Shown in pieces: positions 9,988 through 19,355 of a stretch of 64,000 nucleotides of DNA. Each line of letters starts with the position of its first letter. The first letter of the stretch is position 1. Source of the DNA: Lachnospiraceae bacterium (GTDB lineage: Bacteria > Bacillota > Clostridia > Lachnospirales > Lachnospiraceae); assembly GCA_021770345.1 (NCBI GenBank), contig JAETRD010000003.1, positions 107,635 through 171,634 of the forward strand, given 5' to 3'. Below the pieces are notes generated by a model that had not been told where the DNA came from, did not search any database, and was given only the letters and a program-made list of their open reading frames with translations. A program made the translations under genes and the position numbers.

Positions 9988-11361
9988 TTATTCTACCACC
10001 GATTTTTCGTCCCGGCAAGCCTCGCTCTCCTCCTTAGCGGATCCCTCCGCTTCCTCCGGCAGCCTCGTCACCAGAACCCTCTGAATCATCTTGTTCTCCA
10101 CCGCCTGTATCTCAAACAAAAAACCGTAAGCCGTTGTGGAAAACACCTCGCCGTCATCCGGAATTTTGTCGGTCAGAGAAATCAGAAAACCGTTGAGCGT
10201 CTCAAACTCATCCTCATTCTCGTCCGGGATATCCAAAGTCTCCAGCACATCCCTGTATTCCGCCATACCGCTCATATACCAGGTATTTTCGGATAGGCGC
10301 TCGATGCTCAGATCCTCCTCGTCATGCTCGTCCTCGATATTGCCCACGATCTCCTCGAGAATATCCTCCATCGCCACGATTCCGGCTGTCTGCCCGTATT
10401 CGTCCACAACGATGACCATATGACTTTTTGCCCCCTGCATCGCGGCAAAAAGCGTATTGATGTTGCGGGTCTCCGGAATAAAATCCACCTCGCGCACAAA
10501 ATCCCCGATATCCTTAATCGGGAGATCGTACACCTCCCGGTCCATGACCAGCTCCAGCGCGTCCTTAATATGCAGGACGCCGATAATATTGTCGATATCC
10601 CCCTCATACACCGGAAATCTCGAGTGGCTGGTCTCCTTGATAAAGCCGAGCGTCTCCGCAAACGTTTTATTCCCGTCAAGCGCCACGATACTCTTGCGGT
10701 GCGTCATAATGTCCTTGGCTTCCTTGTCGCCGAACTCAAAAATATTATGTATCATCTCCGCTTCGCTCGCGAGCAGCATTCCCTGCTCATGCCCCTCGTT
10801 GATCATGGAGATAATCTCTTCCTCGGTCACATCGTCGGTCTCACTTAAGGGGTCTACACCGAAGATGCGCGCCAGCAGATTCGCGAGTATGTTCATCAGC
10901 CATATCGCAGGCGCGAATACAATTTCTATCACATGCACGAAGCGCACCAGCGCAAGCGCCCAGCTCTCCGGCTTTCGCGAGGCCACTTTCTCCGGCGTGT
11001 AAACCCCGACCACCAGCACGATAAGGCTCAATACCGCAAATATCCCAATGTCCGCCAGGACGGACAGCAACATCTGCGGCGGTTCGTCAAAGAAAAACTT
11101 TTTCCAGAGCGGAACATGCAAAAAGCCTACCAGCATGTGTGCCAGCAATATCATAAACTGACACACATAGGTATAGCGCTCCGATTTATCCGCATATTTT
11201 AAAAGAAGGACGGCCTGTTTGTTTCCGTCTCCCGCCAGTTTCTCGATTGCACTCTCATTCAGATTCTGCATCGCTGCAATAAACCCGAAAATCAAAAAAT
11301 CAAAAACAACTAAAATCACAAAAATGAGAATCCCTATATCGGGACTGCCACCGTCGTCCAT
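9988..11361 (-). CDS. CNNM/CorC-like protein (DUF21, CBS pair, CorC/HlyC)
   Basis: Integral membrane protein with an N-terminal DUF21/CNNM domain of three to four hydrophobic segments (residues ~10-165). A CBS pair follows (residues ~190-320, including MTHRKSIVALDGNKTFAETLGFI and VVDEYGQTAGIVAMEDILEEIVG), then the C-terminal CorC/HlyC domain. Homologues handle Mg2+ or Co2+ efflux; the old name hemolysin C is misleading. An upstream ATG at 11442 would add a polar 27-residue tail without a ribosome site, so I start at the ATG at 11361, before MDDGGSPDIG and after AAAGGAAG. It ends with a charged tail. The identification is firm but the substrate is not. Confidence 0.92.
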   Translation of the reverse strand: MDDGGSPDIGILIFVILVVFDFLIFGFIAAMQNLNESAIEKLAGDGNKQAVLLLKYADKSERYTYVCQFMILLAHMLVGFLHVPLWKKFFFDEPPQMLLSVLADIGIFAVLSLIVLVVGVYTPEKVASRKPESWALALVRFVHVIEIVFAPAIWLMNILANLLARIFGVDPLSETDDVTEEEIISMINEGHEQGMLLASEAEMIHNIFEFGDKEAKDIMTHRKSIVALDGNKTFAETLGFIKETSHSRFPVYEGDIDNIIGVLHIKDALELVMDREVYDLPIKDIGDFVREVDFIPETRNINTLFAAMQGAKSHMVIVVDEYGQTAGIVAMEDILEEIVGNIEDEHDEEDLSIERLSENTWYMSGMAEYRDVLETLDIPDENEDEFETLNGFLISLTDKIPDDGEVFSTTAYGFLFEIQAVENKMIQRVLVTRLPEEAEGSAKEESEACRDEKSVVE

Positions 11362-11494
11362 ATTGTTTGCTGTCTTCCTTTCTTTCGTTCCTCTGCTCCC
11401 TGAAACCTCCAAAATCATATCATTTCTGTGACAAATAGTCAAGCTTTCCGGGTGTACTCCGCGGTCTCGTATACTGCGCTGCTGCGTTTTCTCA

Positions 11495-11842
11495 CTATGT
11501 ATACAATTCCAGACTTATCTCAAGCGCCTTGTCAATCTGTATCAGAATCTGGTTATCCAGATGACATACCTTATCCTTCAACCGCGTTTTGTCAATCGTG
11601 CGAAGCTGCTCTAACAGCACCACGGAATCTTTTACAAGCTCATATTTGCGGCTGTCAAGCGCCACATGTGTCGGAAGCTTCGCCTTGTTCATCTGCGAGG
11701 TGATCGCCGCACAGATCACGGTTGGACTGTGCTTATTTCCCACATCGTTCTGTATGATAAGAACCGGGCGGACACCGCCCTGTTCCGAACCTACCACCGG
11801 TCTTAAATCCGCATAAAAAATATCCCCACGTCGAATTACCAT
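11495..11842 (-). CDS. MazF/PemK-type endoribonuclease toxin
   Basis: Protein of 115 residues with the MazF/NdoA fold: [33 protein letters not shown] at the start, then [12 protein letters not shown] and HVALD. This family cleaves mRNA at short sequence motifs. The start is the ATG after AGGGAG; a longer frame to 11884 lacks a ribosome site. In Bacillus the order is alr, antitoxin ndoAI, toxin ndoA. Here alr precedes directly, with only 65 bases between, and no antitoxin frame with a ribosome site fits there. The antitoxin may be elsewhere or may have been replaced by another control. Confidence 0.93.
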   Translation of the reverse strand: MVIRRGDIFYADLRPVVGSEQGGVRPVLIIQNDVGNKHSPTVICAAITSQMNKAKLPTHVALDSRKYELVKDSVVLLEQLRTIDKTRLKDKVCHLDNQILIQIDKALEISLELYT

Positions 11843-11907
11843 ATACTTTTCACTCCCTAATTCTTTTAAGGATAGTATTGCCAATTTTCACGGGTGTATT
11901 CAGTTTT

Positions 11908-13083
11908 TTATTCCTCGGAAAAAAAATCTCTTGTGCCTGTTATCCGGCCTTCTTTTCGAAAAATACGCGGCACACGCTTTCCGATATCGCAGACAAATTC
12001 ATAATTAAATCTTCCGGAGCGCTCTCCAAGCTCCTCCATCGTGATCTGTTCATCGCCGTCCCTTCCGATCAAAACGACCTTATCGCCGCACTTTACGTCG
12101 GGGATCTCCGTCACGTCCACCATAAACTGGTCCATGCAGACCCTGCCGCGAATCGGCGCGCGCTTTCCATGAATCAGCACATCGCCTTTGCCTGAAAGGC
12201 CGCGGGCATAGCCGTCCGCATAGCCCACGGGAATCGTCGCGATCATGCGCGGCTCACTCGTGCGGTATGTGCCTCCGTAACTGATTTCCCGGCCGGCCGG
12301 AAGCTCTTTTACATAAGCCACATGGGTGACAAGCGACATTGCCGGCTTTAACGCAAGGCGGCTCATGTTGACATCCGGCGACGGCCACAGGCCGTATAAA
12401 ATGATTCCGGCCCGCACCAGATCCAGATTTGCCTCCGGGATATCGATAATTCCCGCACTGTTTGAACAGTGATGCAGAGGAATCGAAACGCCCCTCTCCT
12501 CCATCATTCCCGTCATTTCCCGATAGCGCGCAAGCTGTGCATACGTCTTTTCCTTTTCCGGTTCATCCGCCGTAGCAAAATGGGTAAAAATACCCTCCAC
12601 TACTATATGCGGAAGCGCTGCGATCCGTGCCATCTCATCCGCAGCGTCCTCCGTGACCTGATAGCCGATACGGCTCATTCCGGTATCCACCGCAAAGTGG
12701 ATCCTGCAGTCTCTGCCGAGCCGCTCCGCCGCCTCGGAGAGTTCCTGCGCCATTTCAAGCGTAAACACGGTCGGCCGGATATCCGCAAGAATCAGCTCCT
12801 CGTACTGGTCCGGGAACACATAGCCCAGAATCAAAATCGGTTTTTCCAGCCCGCACTCCCGCAGGATCAGGCTCTCCTCAAAGGTCGCCACCGCGTAGCC
12901 GTACAGATAGGGCAGACGGTCAATCGCGTGCGCGACGGCCACGGCTCCGTGCCCGTAACCGTCCGCCTTTACTACCGCCATAATCTTCGTGTCCTTCGCT
13001 GTAATCCGATGCATCGCTTCCATATTTGACACAATCGCATCCAAATCAATTTCCGCATATACTCTGCTATATCTGTTCATCAT
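11908..13083 (-). CDS. alr: Alanine racemase
   Basis: PLP enzyme interconverting L- and D-alanine, supplying D-Ala for peptidoglycan. The 391 residues match the family. The PLP lysine lies in MAVVKADGYGHGA near residue 40. The second catalytic residue, Tyr, is in EISYGGTYRT, and GRVCMDQFMVDVT is the C-terminal active-site block. The start is one of two adjacent ATG codons after GGAGATAA. It overlaps the end of nnrD by 17 bases, which suggests translational coupling. The order nnrD, alr, mazF is the usual Firmicutes arrangement apart from the missing antitoxin gene. Confidence 0.97.
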   Translation of the reverse strand: MMNRYSRVYAEIDLDAIVSNMEAMHRITAKDTKIMAVVKADGYGHGAVAVAHAIDRLPYLYGYAVATFEESLILRECGLEKPILILGYVFPDQYEELILADIRPTVFTLEMAQELSEAAERLGRDCRIHFAVDTGMSRIGYQVTEDAADEMARIAALPHIVVEGIFTHFATADEPEKEKTYAQLARYREMTGMMEERGVSIPLHHCSNSAGIIDIPEANLDLVRAGIILYGLWPSPDVNMSRLALKPAMSLVTHVAYVKELPAGREISYGGTYRTSEPRMIATIPVGYADGYARGLSGKGDVLIHGKRAPIRGRVCMDQFMVDVTEIPDVKCGDKVVLIGRDGDEQITMEELGERSGRFNYEFVCDIGKRVPRIFRKEGRITGTRDFFSEE

Positions 13084-14593
13084 TTATCTCCATACCGCAC
13101 GGTATATTTTCCTCTTTCAAACTGCGCAGCCCTTCCATCAGATCGGAAGCCATCAGGCCCCTCATGCCGGTTTTCTCTGCAGCGAAATCTCCGGCAAGCC
13201 CGTGTAAAAAGACCCCGAACGCAGCGGCATCCCCGGCGGTCATTCCCTGCGCCGCAAGAGCCGCAATCACCCCCGTGAGCACATCTCCGCTCCCGGCAGT
13301 CGCCATCCCCGCATTCCCGGTCAGGTTCAGCCAGGTCATTCCGCCGGGCAGGCCAATCACCGTGTGTTCGTCTTTTAATACGCATATCACATTATATTGC
13401 GCCGCAAACTCCTCCGCAACCGCTTTCCGATGATTTTGTATAAAATCCACGGAATTTCCGGTCAGACGTCCCATCTCCCCGGGATGCGGCGTCACGATCA
13501 GCTGTGTGTGCGCCGCGGAAAGCACATTCGCATCCGCCGCGACAATGTTTAACGCATCCGCGTCAAGCACCACCGGCACATCGGCGTTTTTTAAAATTTC
13601 CCAGACAATCGCCCGCGCACCGTCCGAAGTTCCAAGTCCCGGTCCGGCCGCGATCACATCCGCCCACTCCATCGCGTCACGCAGCAGCGCCATATCCGGT
13701 TCCCCCGCGGAATATACCGTAAGAACCGCCTCCGGCAGCAGACATCCCAGCACGGACCGGTTTTCCTCCGGCGTAAAAATACGCACCAGCCCGGCGCCTG
13801 CCGCGTAGGCCGCCTTCGCGGAAAAATAAGCCGCTCCCGCCATCCCCGGGCTTCCCGCCGCCACAAGAACCTTTCCGTAGTCCCCCTTGTTGGAATGGCT
13901 TCGCCGCCGCGGAAGCCGCGCCATATCCGCAGGCTCTAAGGTCGCGGCGGACGGCCTGTTCCCCAGAAAACTGCGCGCGTCAATCCCGATGTCTTTCACC
14001 AGAACCTCCCCCGCATACCCGCTTCCCGGCCACAGCACGGTACCGAGCTTTTCAAAGGCAAACGTGACGGTGTAATCCGCGGCAAACGCGCTGCCGAGAA
14101 CGGCGCCGCTGTCCGCGCAGATTCCGGAGGGGAGATCGACCGCGATGCGGCAGCCGGACATCGCGTTCATTTTCTCGATGCAGGCGCGGTATTCCCCCTC
14201 CACGGTTCGCGCAAGTCCGACGCCGAAAACCGCATCCACAATCAACGTGTATTCCTCGTCCTCCGGTATCGCGGCAAACACCGGATTTCCGTAGGCCTTC
14301 CATATCGCTTTCTGCGCCCTGTTTTCTGGGCTTTCTGCCGCGCTTCCCACGGCGACCACGGTGACACGGCTGCCGCGCTGCCAGAAAAGTCTTGCAATGG
14401 CATAGCCGTCACCGCCGTTGTTGCCGCTGCCGCAGGCCACAAGCACCCGCCCCGCGTCAAGATTCCGGGACCGGACCGCCTCCGCAAAGGCAAGTGCCGC
14501 ACGCTCCATCAGCACCATGGGCGGTATGCCGTAGGTCTCTGTGGTGTTTCTGTCATATTCTTTCATTTCACGGCTGTTTACAAGATACCGCAT
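13067..14593 (-). CDS. nnrD: Bifunctional NAD(P)HX epimerase and dehydratase
   Basis: Repair enzyme for hydrated NADH/NADPH. The N-terminal YjeF epimerase domain (residues ~1-210) contains VACGSGNNGGDGYAIARL. The C-terminal ADP- or ATP-dependent dehydratase domain (YjeF-C, ribokinase-like, residues ~225-500) contains HSNKGDYGKVLVAAGS, DADALN, TPHPGEMGRL and NLTGNAGMATAGSGDVLTG. The start is ATG at 14593 with AAGGAGG six bases upstream; an earlier frame to 14662 runs through a repeat and lacks a site. It precedes and overlaps alr. Both domains look intact. Confidence 0.96.
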   Translation of the reverse strand: MRYLVNSREMKEYDRNTTETYGIPPMVLMERAALAFAEAVRSRNLDAGRVLVACGSGNNGGDGYAIARLFWQRGSRVTVVAVGSAAESPENRAQKAIWKAYGNPVFAAIPEDEEYTLIVDAVFGVGLARTVEGEYRACIEKMNAMSGCRIAVDLPSGICADSGAVLGSAFAADYTVTFAFEKLGTVLWPGSGYAGEVLVKDIGIDARSFLGNRPSAATLEPADMARLPRRRSHSNKGDYGKVLVAAGSPGMAGAAYFSAKAAYAAGAGLVRIFTPEENRSVLGCLLPEAVLTVYSAGEPDMALLRDAMEWADVIAAGPGLGTSDGARAIVWEILKNADVPVVLDADALNIVAADANVLSAAHTQLIVTPHPGEMGRLTGNSVDFIQNHRKAVAEEFAAQYNVICVLKDEHTVIGLPGGMTWLNLTGNAGMATAGSGDVLTGVIAALAAQGMTAGDAAAFGVFLHGLAGDFAAEKTGMRGLMASDLMEGLRSLKEENIPCGMEINDEQI

Positions 14594-14620
14594 CGCACTC
14601 CTCCTTATCAGGACAGATGT

Positions 14621-14666
14621 AAACAACGGGCCGCACGCTTCGCGAACAGCCCTTACGTTCAAAAAA
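14621..14666. repeat. Hairpin repeat family, copy 1
   Basis: The segment begins AAACAACGGGCCGCACGCTT and ends CCCTTACGTTC. The outer arms (AAC..GGGC and GCCCTTA.GTT) can pair, with an inner CGC/GCG hairpin. Very similar copies are at 20928-20970 and 38231-38275, and the outer arms alone form the tandem array at 46962-47086. It lies between the rex stop and the nnrD start. Confidence 0.65.
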
Positions 14667-14703
14667 GACGCCCACCTGCGGTCAGCGCCTTATCCGTACC
14701 GAT

Positions 14704-15357
14704 TTAATTGTCATTCTCCCTCGCGCTCCTGTTTTTGACGATGTTATAGGACAGCTGCATCAGGCTGTCCGAGAGATGTACATTCTCCACGACCACATCC
14801 CGGTCAATCAGCTTTAAATCCACATGCGCAAAATTCCAGATTGCATGAATTCCCAGATCTACCAGCTGATTTGCAATCGCGTCCGCCTTCTCTTTCGGCA
14901 TTGTCAAAGTTGCAATATCCACCCTGTGCTCCGCACAGAACGTCTCAAGCTCATCAAGCATGCGCACTTTGATGCCGCGCACGCTCATGCCTTCCAACGC
15001 CGGATTGACGTCGAACAGGCCGATAATGACAAACCCGAGCTTTTCGAATTTTACATAATTCGCAAGCGCCTGCCCGAGATTTCCGACTCCGATCACAATG
15101 ATGTTATGCTGCTGATTCAGCCCTAAAATCTTTCCGATCTCCTCATATAAATACTTCACATTATACCCGTAACCCTGCTGTCCGAAACCGCCGAAATTAT
15201 TCAGATCCTGTCTGATCTGGGAGGCAGTGACATTCATTCTCCGGCTCAGATCATTCGAGGAAATGCGCTCCACGCCATCTTCTAACAGTTCTCCCAAATA
15301 CCGATAATAACGCGGCATCCTGCGGATTACGGCCTGTGATATTTCTTTTTCCTGCAC
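14704..15357 (-). CDS. rex: Redox-sensing transcriptional repressor Rex
   Basis: NADH/NAD+-responsive repressor of fermentation and respiration genes. The N-terminal winged helix (RMPRYYRYLGELLEDGVERISSNDLSRRM, then TASQIRQDLNNFGGFGQQGYGY) is followed by a Rossmann domain with VIGVGNLGQAL. A C-terminal domain-swapped helix completes the dimer. The chosen start is GTG at 15357, eight bases after AAAGGTGG, giving 217 residues, the normal length. A longer frame reaches 15483 but would run into the preceding ABC-F gene. It follows the ABC-F gene by 70 bases, the same order as ydiF and rex in Bacillus. Likely targets in this organism are NADH-consuming fermentation genes outside the window. Confidence 0.96.
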   Translation of the reverse strand: MQEKEISQAVIRRMPRYYRYLGELLEDGVERISSNDLSRRMNVTASQIRQDLNNFGGFGQQGYGYNVKYLYEEIGKILGLNQQHNIIVIGVGNLGQALANYVKFEKLGFVIIGLFDVNPALEGMSVRGIKVRMLDELETFCAEHRVDIATLTMPKEKADAIANQLVDLGIHAIWNFAHVDLKLIDRDVVVENVHLSDSLMQLSYNIVKNRSARENDN

Positions 15358-15427
15358 AAAAACTGCCACCTTTCTGTCTATTCTGATTGCCCGTATAATG
15401 CTATTATAGTGATTCCAAAACCGTCTG

Positions 15428-17404
15428 TCAATCCGATGCGATTTGGCCATCCAGTTCCAGCGACAGGTGTTCCCACTCCTCATAGCAGGACTCGAGTTCG
15501 CTGCGACACGCTTCCTGTGCGGCGCTAAGCTCGTTTAACCGGGCGGAATTTGTGGCGTTTTCCGGTTTTGCAAACTCCGTGTCAAGCCGGGCCGACTCCG
15601 CTTCAAGTTCGGCGATGCGCTCCTCCGTTTTTTTCAGTCGGTTTTCCAGTTTCCGAATTCTCGCCTGCTCCTCCTTCTGTCTCTGCCAGTCGGCCCTGGT
15701 ATCACCGCAGCCTGCGGCATCGTCCACGGCCCGCCCGGCGTTCTTCTCTGTGCCCGCAGCCAGACTCCCGCCGTCCCCGGGCACATAAACCCGCGTGAGT
15801 TCTTCCCGTTTCTCGAGATAATAGTCATAATTGCCGACATAATTCACCAGTGTCTGCCCCGTCAGGTCAAGAATCCGCGTCGCTGTCCGGTTGATAAAAT
15901 AACGGTCATGGGACACGAAAAACACTGTTCCGGTATAACCGGAAAGCGCCTGCTCTAAGATCTCCTTCGAGGTGATATCCAGATGGTTCGACGGCTCGTC
16001 GAGAATCAGAAAATTGGCGTCGGAGAGCATCAGCTTCGCGAGGGAAACCCTTCCGCGCTCCCCGCCGCTCAGATCCCCGATACGCTTAAACACGTCGTCG
16101 CCGATAAACAGAAACGCCGCAAGGACACTGCGGATTTTCGTGTGGTTTAGCCCGGGATAATCGTCCGAAATCTCGTCAAACACCGTTTTTTCCATATGAA
16201 GCAGTGCATGCTCCTGGTCATAGTAACCGATGTGTACGTTTGACCCGCAGACGACTTTCCCGTCATCCGCCGGAAGCAATCCGTTGATGATTTTCAAAAT
16301 CGTGGTCTTGCCGGTGCCGTTGTTCCCGATCAGCGCCACACGCTCCCCGCGCCTGATCTCAAAAGACAGACCGGAAAACAGCTGCCTATCCCCGAAAGAC
16401 TTCCGCAGATTCTCCACGGCAAGCACATCGTTTCCGCTCACCACATTCGGCTCTAACACAAGATGCATATCCGTATTTTCTTCCGTCGGTTTTTCGATGC
16501 GCGCAATCTTCTCGAGCATCTTTTCTCTGCTCTCGGCGCGCCGGATGGATTTCTCCCGGTTAAACGAGCGCAGCTTTGCGATGACTTCCTCTTGATGCCG
16601 GATTTCCTGCTGCTGGTTATACCATGCTTTCCGCAAATCGTCCCTGACCTTCTCTTTTTTCTTTGCAAAGTCGCTGTAATTTCCCTGATAGACATAGGAT
16701 TTGTGCTGAAAAATCTCAATCACCTTCGTGACCACCCGGTCCAGAAAATAGCGGTCGTGAGAGACTAAAAGCACCGCCCCTTTATAATTGGAGAGGAACG
16801 TCTCAAGCCACCGGATCGACTCCATATCAAGGTGATTGGTCGGCTCATCCAACAGCAGTACCTTCGGCTTTGTCACCAACAGCTTTCCGAGTGCGACACG
16901 CGTCTTTTGCCCGCCCGAGAGCTCGCTCATTTTTTTCTGAAATTCTTCCTCGCCAAAACCCAGTCCCTTTAAGACGCCCGTCACCTCACTGCGGTAAGTA
17001 ACGCCGCCGAGCACTTCAAATTCATGGCTGACTCTGTGATACGTCTCCAGAAGCTCCTCGAGCTTCTCCCCGGCCTGCTCATTCATCCGGGCTTCCATAT
17101 TCCGAAGGCGCTCCTCCATTTCAAGAATATCGCTGCGGGAACAGAGCACCTCCTCGTAAATCGTCCTGTGTCCCGCCATATCCTGATGCTGTGCCAGGTA
17201 ACCGACGGTGGCGTCTTTTGCAAGGACCACCTCCCCGGCATCCGCCTGCTCTTCCTGCACAATAATTTTAAGCAGCGTAGACTTGCCGGCACCGTTGATG
17301 CCGACAATCGCTGCTTTCTCGTTTTCCTCCACATGAAAATGGATTTCTTTTAAAATCTCGTCGCTCCCGAAGGATTTCGAGATATTCTGACATGCTAAAA
17401 CCAT
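15428..17404 (-). CDS. ABC-F family ATPase (YdiF-like)
   Basis: Cytosolic ABC-F protein of 658 residues with two nucleotide-binding domains and no membrane part. Domain 1 has GINGAGKSTLLK, LSGGQKTRVALGKLL and LLLDEPTNHLDME. Domain 2 has GNNGTGKTTILK, LSGGERGRVSLAKLML and LILDEPSNHLDI. Between them is the basic linker typical of factors that act at the ribosomal E site. A C-terminal coiled coil follows (residues ~570-650, rich in Glu, Arg and Lys). Its position next to rex and its length match YdiF of Bacillus. Whether it protects ribosomes from antibiotics or serves translation in general cannot be read from sequence. Confidence 0.93.
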   Translation of the reverse strand: MVLACQNISKSFGSDEILKEIHFHVEENEKAAIVGINGAGKSTLLKIIVQEEQADAGEVVLAKDATVGYLAQHQDMAGHRTIYEEVLCSRSDILEMEERLRNMEARMNEQAGEKLEELLETYHRVSHEFEVLGGVTYRSEVTGVLKGLGFGEEEFQKKMSELSGGQKTRVALGKLLVTKPKVLLLDEPTNHLDMESIRWLETFLSNYKGAVLLVSHDRYFLDRVVTKVIEIFQHKSYVYQGNYSDFAKKKEKVRDDLRKAWYNQQQEIRHQEEVIAKLRSFNREKSIRRAESREKMLEKIARIEKPTEENTDMHLVLEPNVVSGNDVLAVENLRKSFGDRQLFSGLSFEIRRGERVALIGNNGTGKTTILKIINGLLPADDGKVVCGSNVHIGYYDQEHALLHMEKTVFDEISDDYPGLNHTKIRSVLAAFLFIGDDVFKRIGDLSGGERGRVSLAKLMLSDANFLILDEPSNHLDITSKEILEQALSGYTGTVFFVSHDRYFINRTATRILDLTGQTLVNYVGNYDYYLEKREELTRVYVPGDGGSLAAGTEKNAGRAVDDAAGCGDTRADWQRQKEEQARIRKLENRLKKTEERIAELEAESARLDTEFAKPENATNSARLNELSAAQEACRSELESCYEEWEHLSLELDGQIASD

Positions 17405-17434
17405 AATTTTGATTTCCTTAACCGTGACAATTCC

Positions 17435-18643
17435 CTACAGCATCATCTCCAGTGTCTCCCGAATCGCCCGGATAAATCCTTCGCTGTTTAAGACAACCGG
17501 ATTCGGATTTGTGGTGATGAGCGCAAGGTCTTTTGTCATTTTACCATCCTCGATGGTCTTCACACAAGCTTTTTCGAGCTTATCCGCAAAATCAGACAGC
17601 GCTTTGTTGCCGTCTAACTCGCCGCGCTTGCGCAGTGCACCGGTCCACGCGAAGATCGTCGCCACCGAGTTTGTCGAGGTCTCCTCCCCTGCAAGATGCT
17701 TGTAATAATGGCGCTGTACCGTTCCGTGCGCCGCCTCGTACTCGTATTTGCCGTCCGGCGTCACGAGCACGGAGGTCATCATCGCCAGAGAGCCGAACGC
17801 GCTCGATACCATGTCGCTCATCACGTCGCCGTCGTAATTCTTGCACGCCCATATATAACCCCCCTCGGATTTCATGACGCGGGCCACCGCATCGTCGATC
17901 AGCGTGTAAAAATAAGTGATTCCCGCCTGCTCGAATTTCTCCTTGTACTCCGCATCAAAGATGTCCTGAAAAATATCCTTGAAGGTATGATCATATTTCT
18001 TGGAAATCGTGTCCTTTGTCGCAAACCACAGCTCCTGCTTCGTATCTAACGCATAATTAAAACAGCTCCGCGCAAAGCTCTCAATGGAACCGCAGAGATT
18101 GTGCTGCCCCTGCACCACGCCCGCCCCGGTAAAATTGTGTATCAGCTCTCTCGTCTCCGTTCCGTCCTCCGCGGTGTATACCAGCTCACATTTCCCTGCT
18201 CCCGGAATCTTAAGCTCCGATGCCTTATACACGTCGCCGTAGGCATGACGCGCGATCGTAATCGGCTTCTTCCAGTTTTTCACGCAGGGCTCAATCCCTT
18301 TGACGATAATCGGCGCGCGGAACACCGTTCCGTCGAGCATCGCACGGATCGTGCCGTTCGGGCTTTTCCACATTTCTTTTAAGTCGTACTCCTTCACGCG
18401 CGCCGCATTCGGCGTGATCGTCGCGCATTTGACTGCCACGCCGTATTTTTTCGTGGCATTCGCGGAATCCACCGTCACCTGATCATCCGTCTCGTTGCGG
18501 TATTCGAGTCCGAGATCATAGTACTCGGTGTTCAGCTCGATAAACGGGCACAGCAGTTCATCCTTAATCATTTTCCAGAGAATCCGGGTCATCTCATCCC
18601 CGTCCATCTCCACCAGGGGTGTCGTCATTTTAATCTTGTCCAT
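17435..18643 (-). CDS. icd: NADP-dependent isocitrate dehydrogenase
   Basis: Oxidises isocitrate to 2-oxoglutarate with NADP+. The 402-residue length and the N-terminus ([25 protein letters not shown]) match the dimeric type otherwise common in eukaryotes, not the E. coli type. The substrate block [16 protein letters not shown] and the coenzyme region [35 protein letters not shown] are clear. The start is the ATG at 18643, five bases after GGAGG; an in-frame ATG four codons upstream overlaps that site. It is the last gene of a cluster with the GntR regulator and the Re-citrate-synthase-like enzyme, forming the oxidative route from citrate to glutamate precursor, with aconitase elsewhere. Confidence 0.97.
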   Translation of the reverse strand: MDKIKMTTPLVEMDGDEMTRILWKMIKDELLCPFIELNTEYYDLGLEYRNETDDQVTVDSANATKKYGVAVKCATITPNAARVKEYDLKEMWKSPNGTIRAMLDGTVFRAPIIVKGIEPCVKNWKKPITIARHAYGDVYKASELKIPGAGKCELVYTAEDGTETRELIHNFTGAGVVQGQHNLCGSIESFARSCFNYALDTKQELWFATKDTISKKYDHTFKDIFQDIFDAEYKEKFEQAGITYFYTLIDDAVARVMKSEGGYIWACKNYDGDVMSDMVSSAFGSLAMMTSVLVTPDGKYEYEAAHGTVQRHYYKHLAGEETSTNSVATIFAWTGALRKRGELDGNKALSDFADKLEKACVKTIEDGKMTKDLALITTNPNPVVLNSEGFIRAIRETLEMML

Positions 18644-18680
18644 TTTTACCTCCATCGCTTTCCATAATCATTTTACCGAA

Positions 18681-19355
18681 TCATTTACCCTGTTCCTGTT
18701 TCCACAAATTTTCCCAGCCGCAGCGATCCATATTGGAAATCGTGTTCATCATGTGCGCATTTGCCAGACACTCCGCGGCCTCTCTGTCACGCTCCCTTAA
18801 TGCCTCGACAATTTTCCGGTGTTCCGCGTTGCAATTTTGGGCCCGCTCGGGCATCGCCAGCGTGACTTTGCGCACACGCTGTACATAGTGGTGAAAATCC
18901 GACAGAATGTGGCGCAGCTGGCTGCTGCCCGAAGCCCGATACAAAATCTCGTGAAAACGGCTGTCTAATTCCACAAGCTGTTCATAATTTCCCTTTGCCG
19001 TGTGAAAATCCGACAGATAAATATTTTCCTCAAGCTCGTCTAACTGTTCCTCTGTAATATAACACGCCGCCCACCCGGCGCACAACCCCTCTAATCGGGA
19101 ACGTATCTCATAAATATCGCGGATATCCTTCGGGGAAATTCCGACCACATAAGCTCCCTTGTTTGGAATGATCGTGACAAGCCCCTCGAGTTCGAGCTGC
19201 CTGAGCGCTTCTCTGACCGGCGTCCGGCTCACGCCGAATTCCTCCCCGATGCTTTTTTCTTTCAGCTCCTCTTCCGCCTTATATTTGCCCGAAAGGATAT
19301 GTTCGCGCAACGCATGAAACACGCGCGAACTGAGCGAATAGTTGTCCTCACCCAT
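18681..19355 (-). CDS. GntR-family regulator, FCD (FadR) type
   Basis: Transcriptional regulator of 224 residues. The N-terminal winged helix reads SGKYKAEEELKEKSIGEEFGVSRTPVREALRQLELEGLVTIIPNKGAYV. The C-terminal all-helical FCD ligand domain has the expected His-bearing blocks (DSRFHEILYRASGS, AEHRKIVEAL). FCD regulators commonly bind organic acids through a metal. The start is ATG with GAGGAG seven bases upstream, overlapping the end of the preceding gene by 8 bases. It lies between the Re-citrate-synthase-like gene and icd, so it probably controls this operon. The palindrome at 20844-20867 is its likely operator, and citrate or a related acid its likely ligand (inference). Confidence 0.9.
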   Translation of the reverse strand: MGEDNYSLSSRVFHALREHILSGKYKAEEELKEKSIGEEFGVSRTPVREALRQLELEGLVTIIPNKGAYVVGISPKDIRDIYEIRSRLEGLCAGWAACYITEEQLDELEENIYLSDFHTAKGNYEQLVELDSRFHEILYRASGSSQLRHILSDFHHYVQRVRKVTLAMPERAQNCNAEHRKIVEALRERDREAAECLANAHMMNTISNMDRCGWENLWKQEQGK

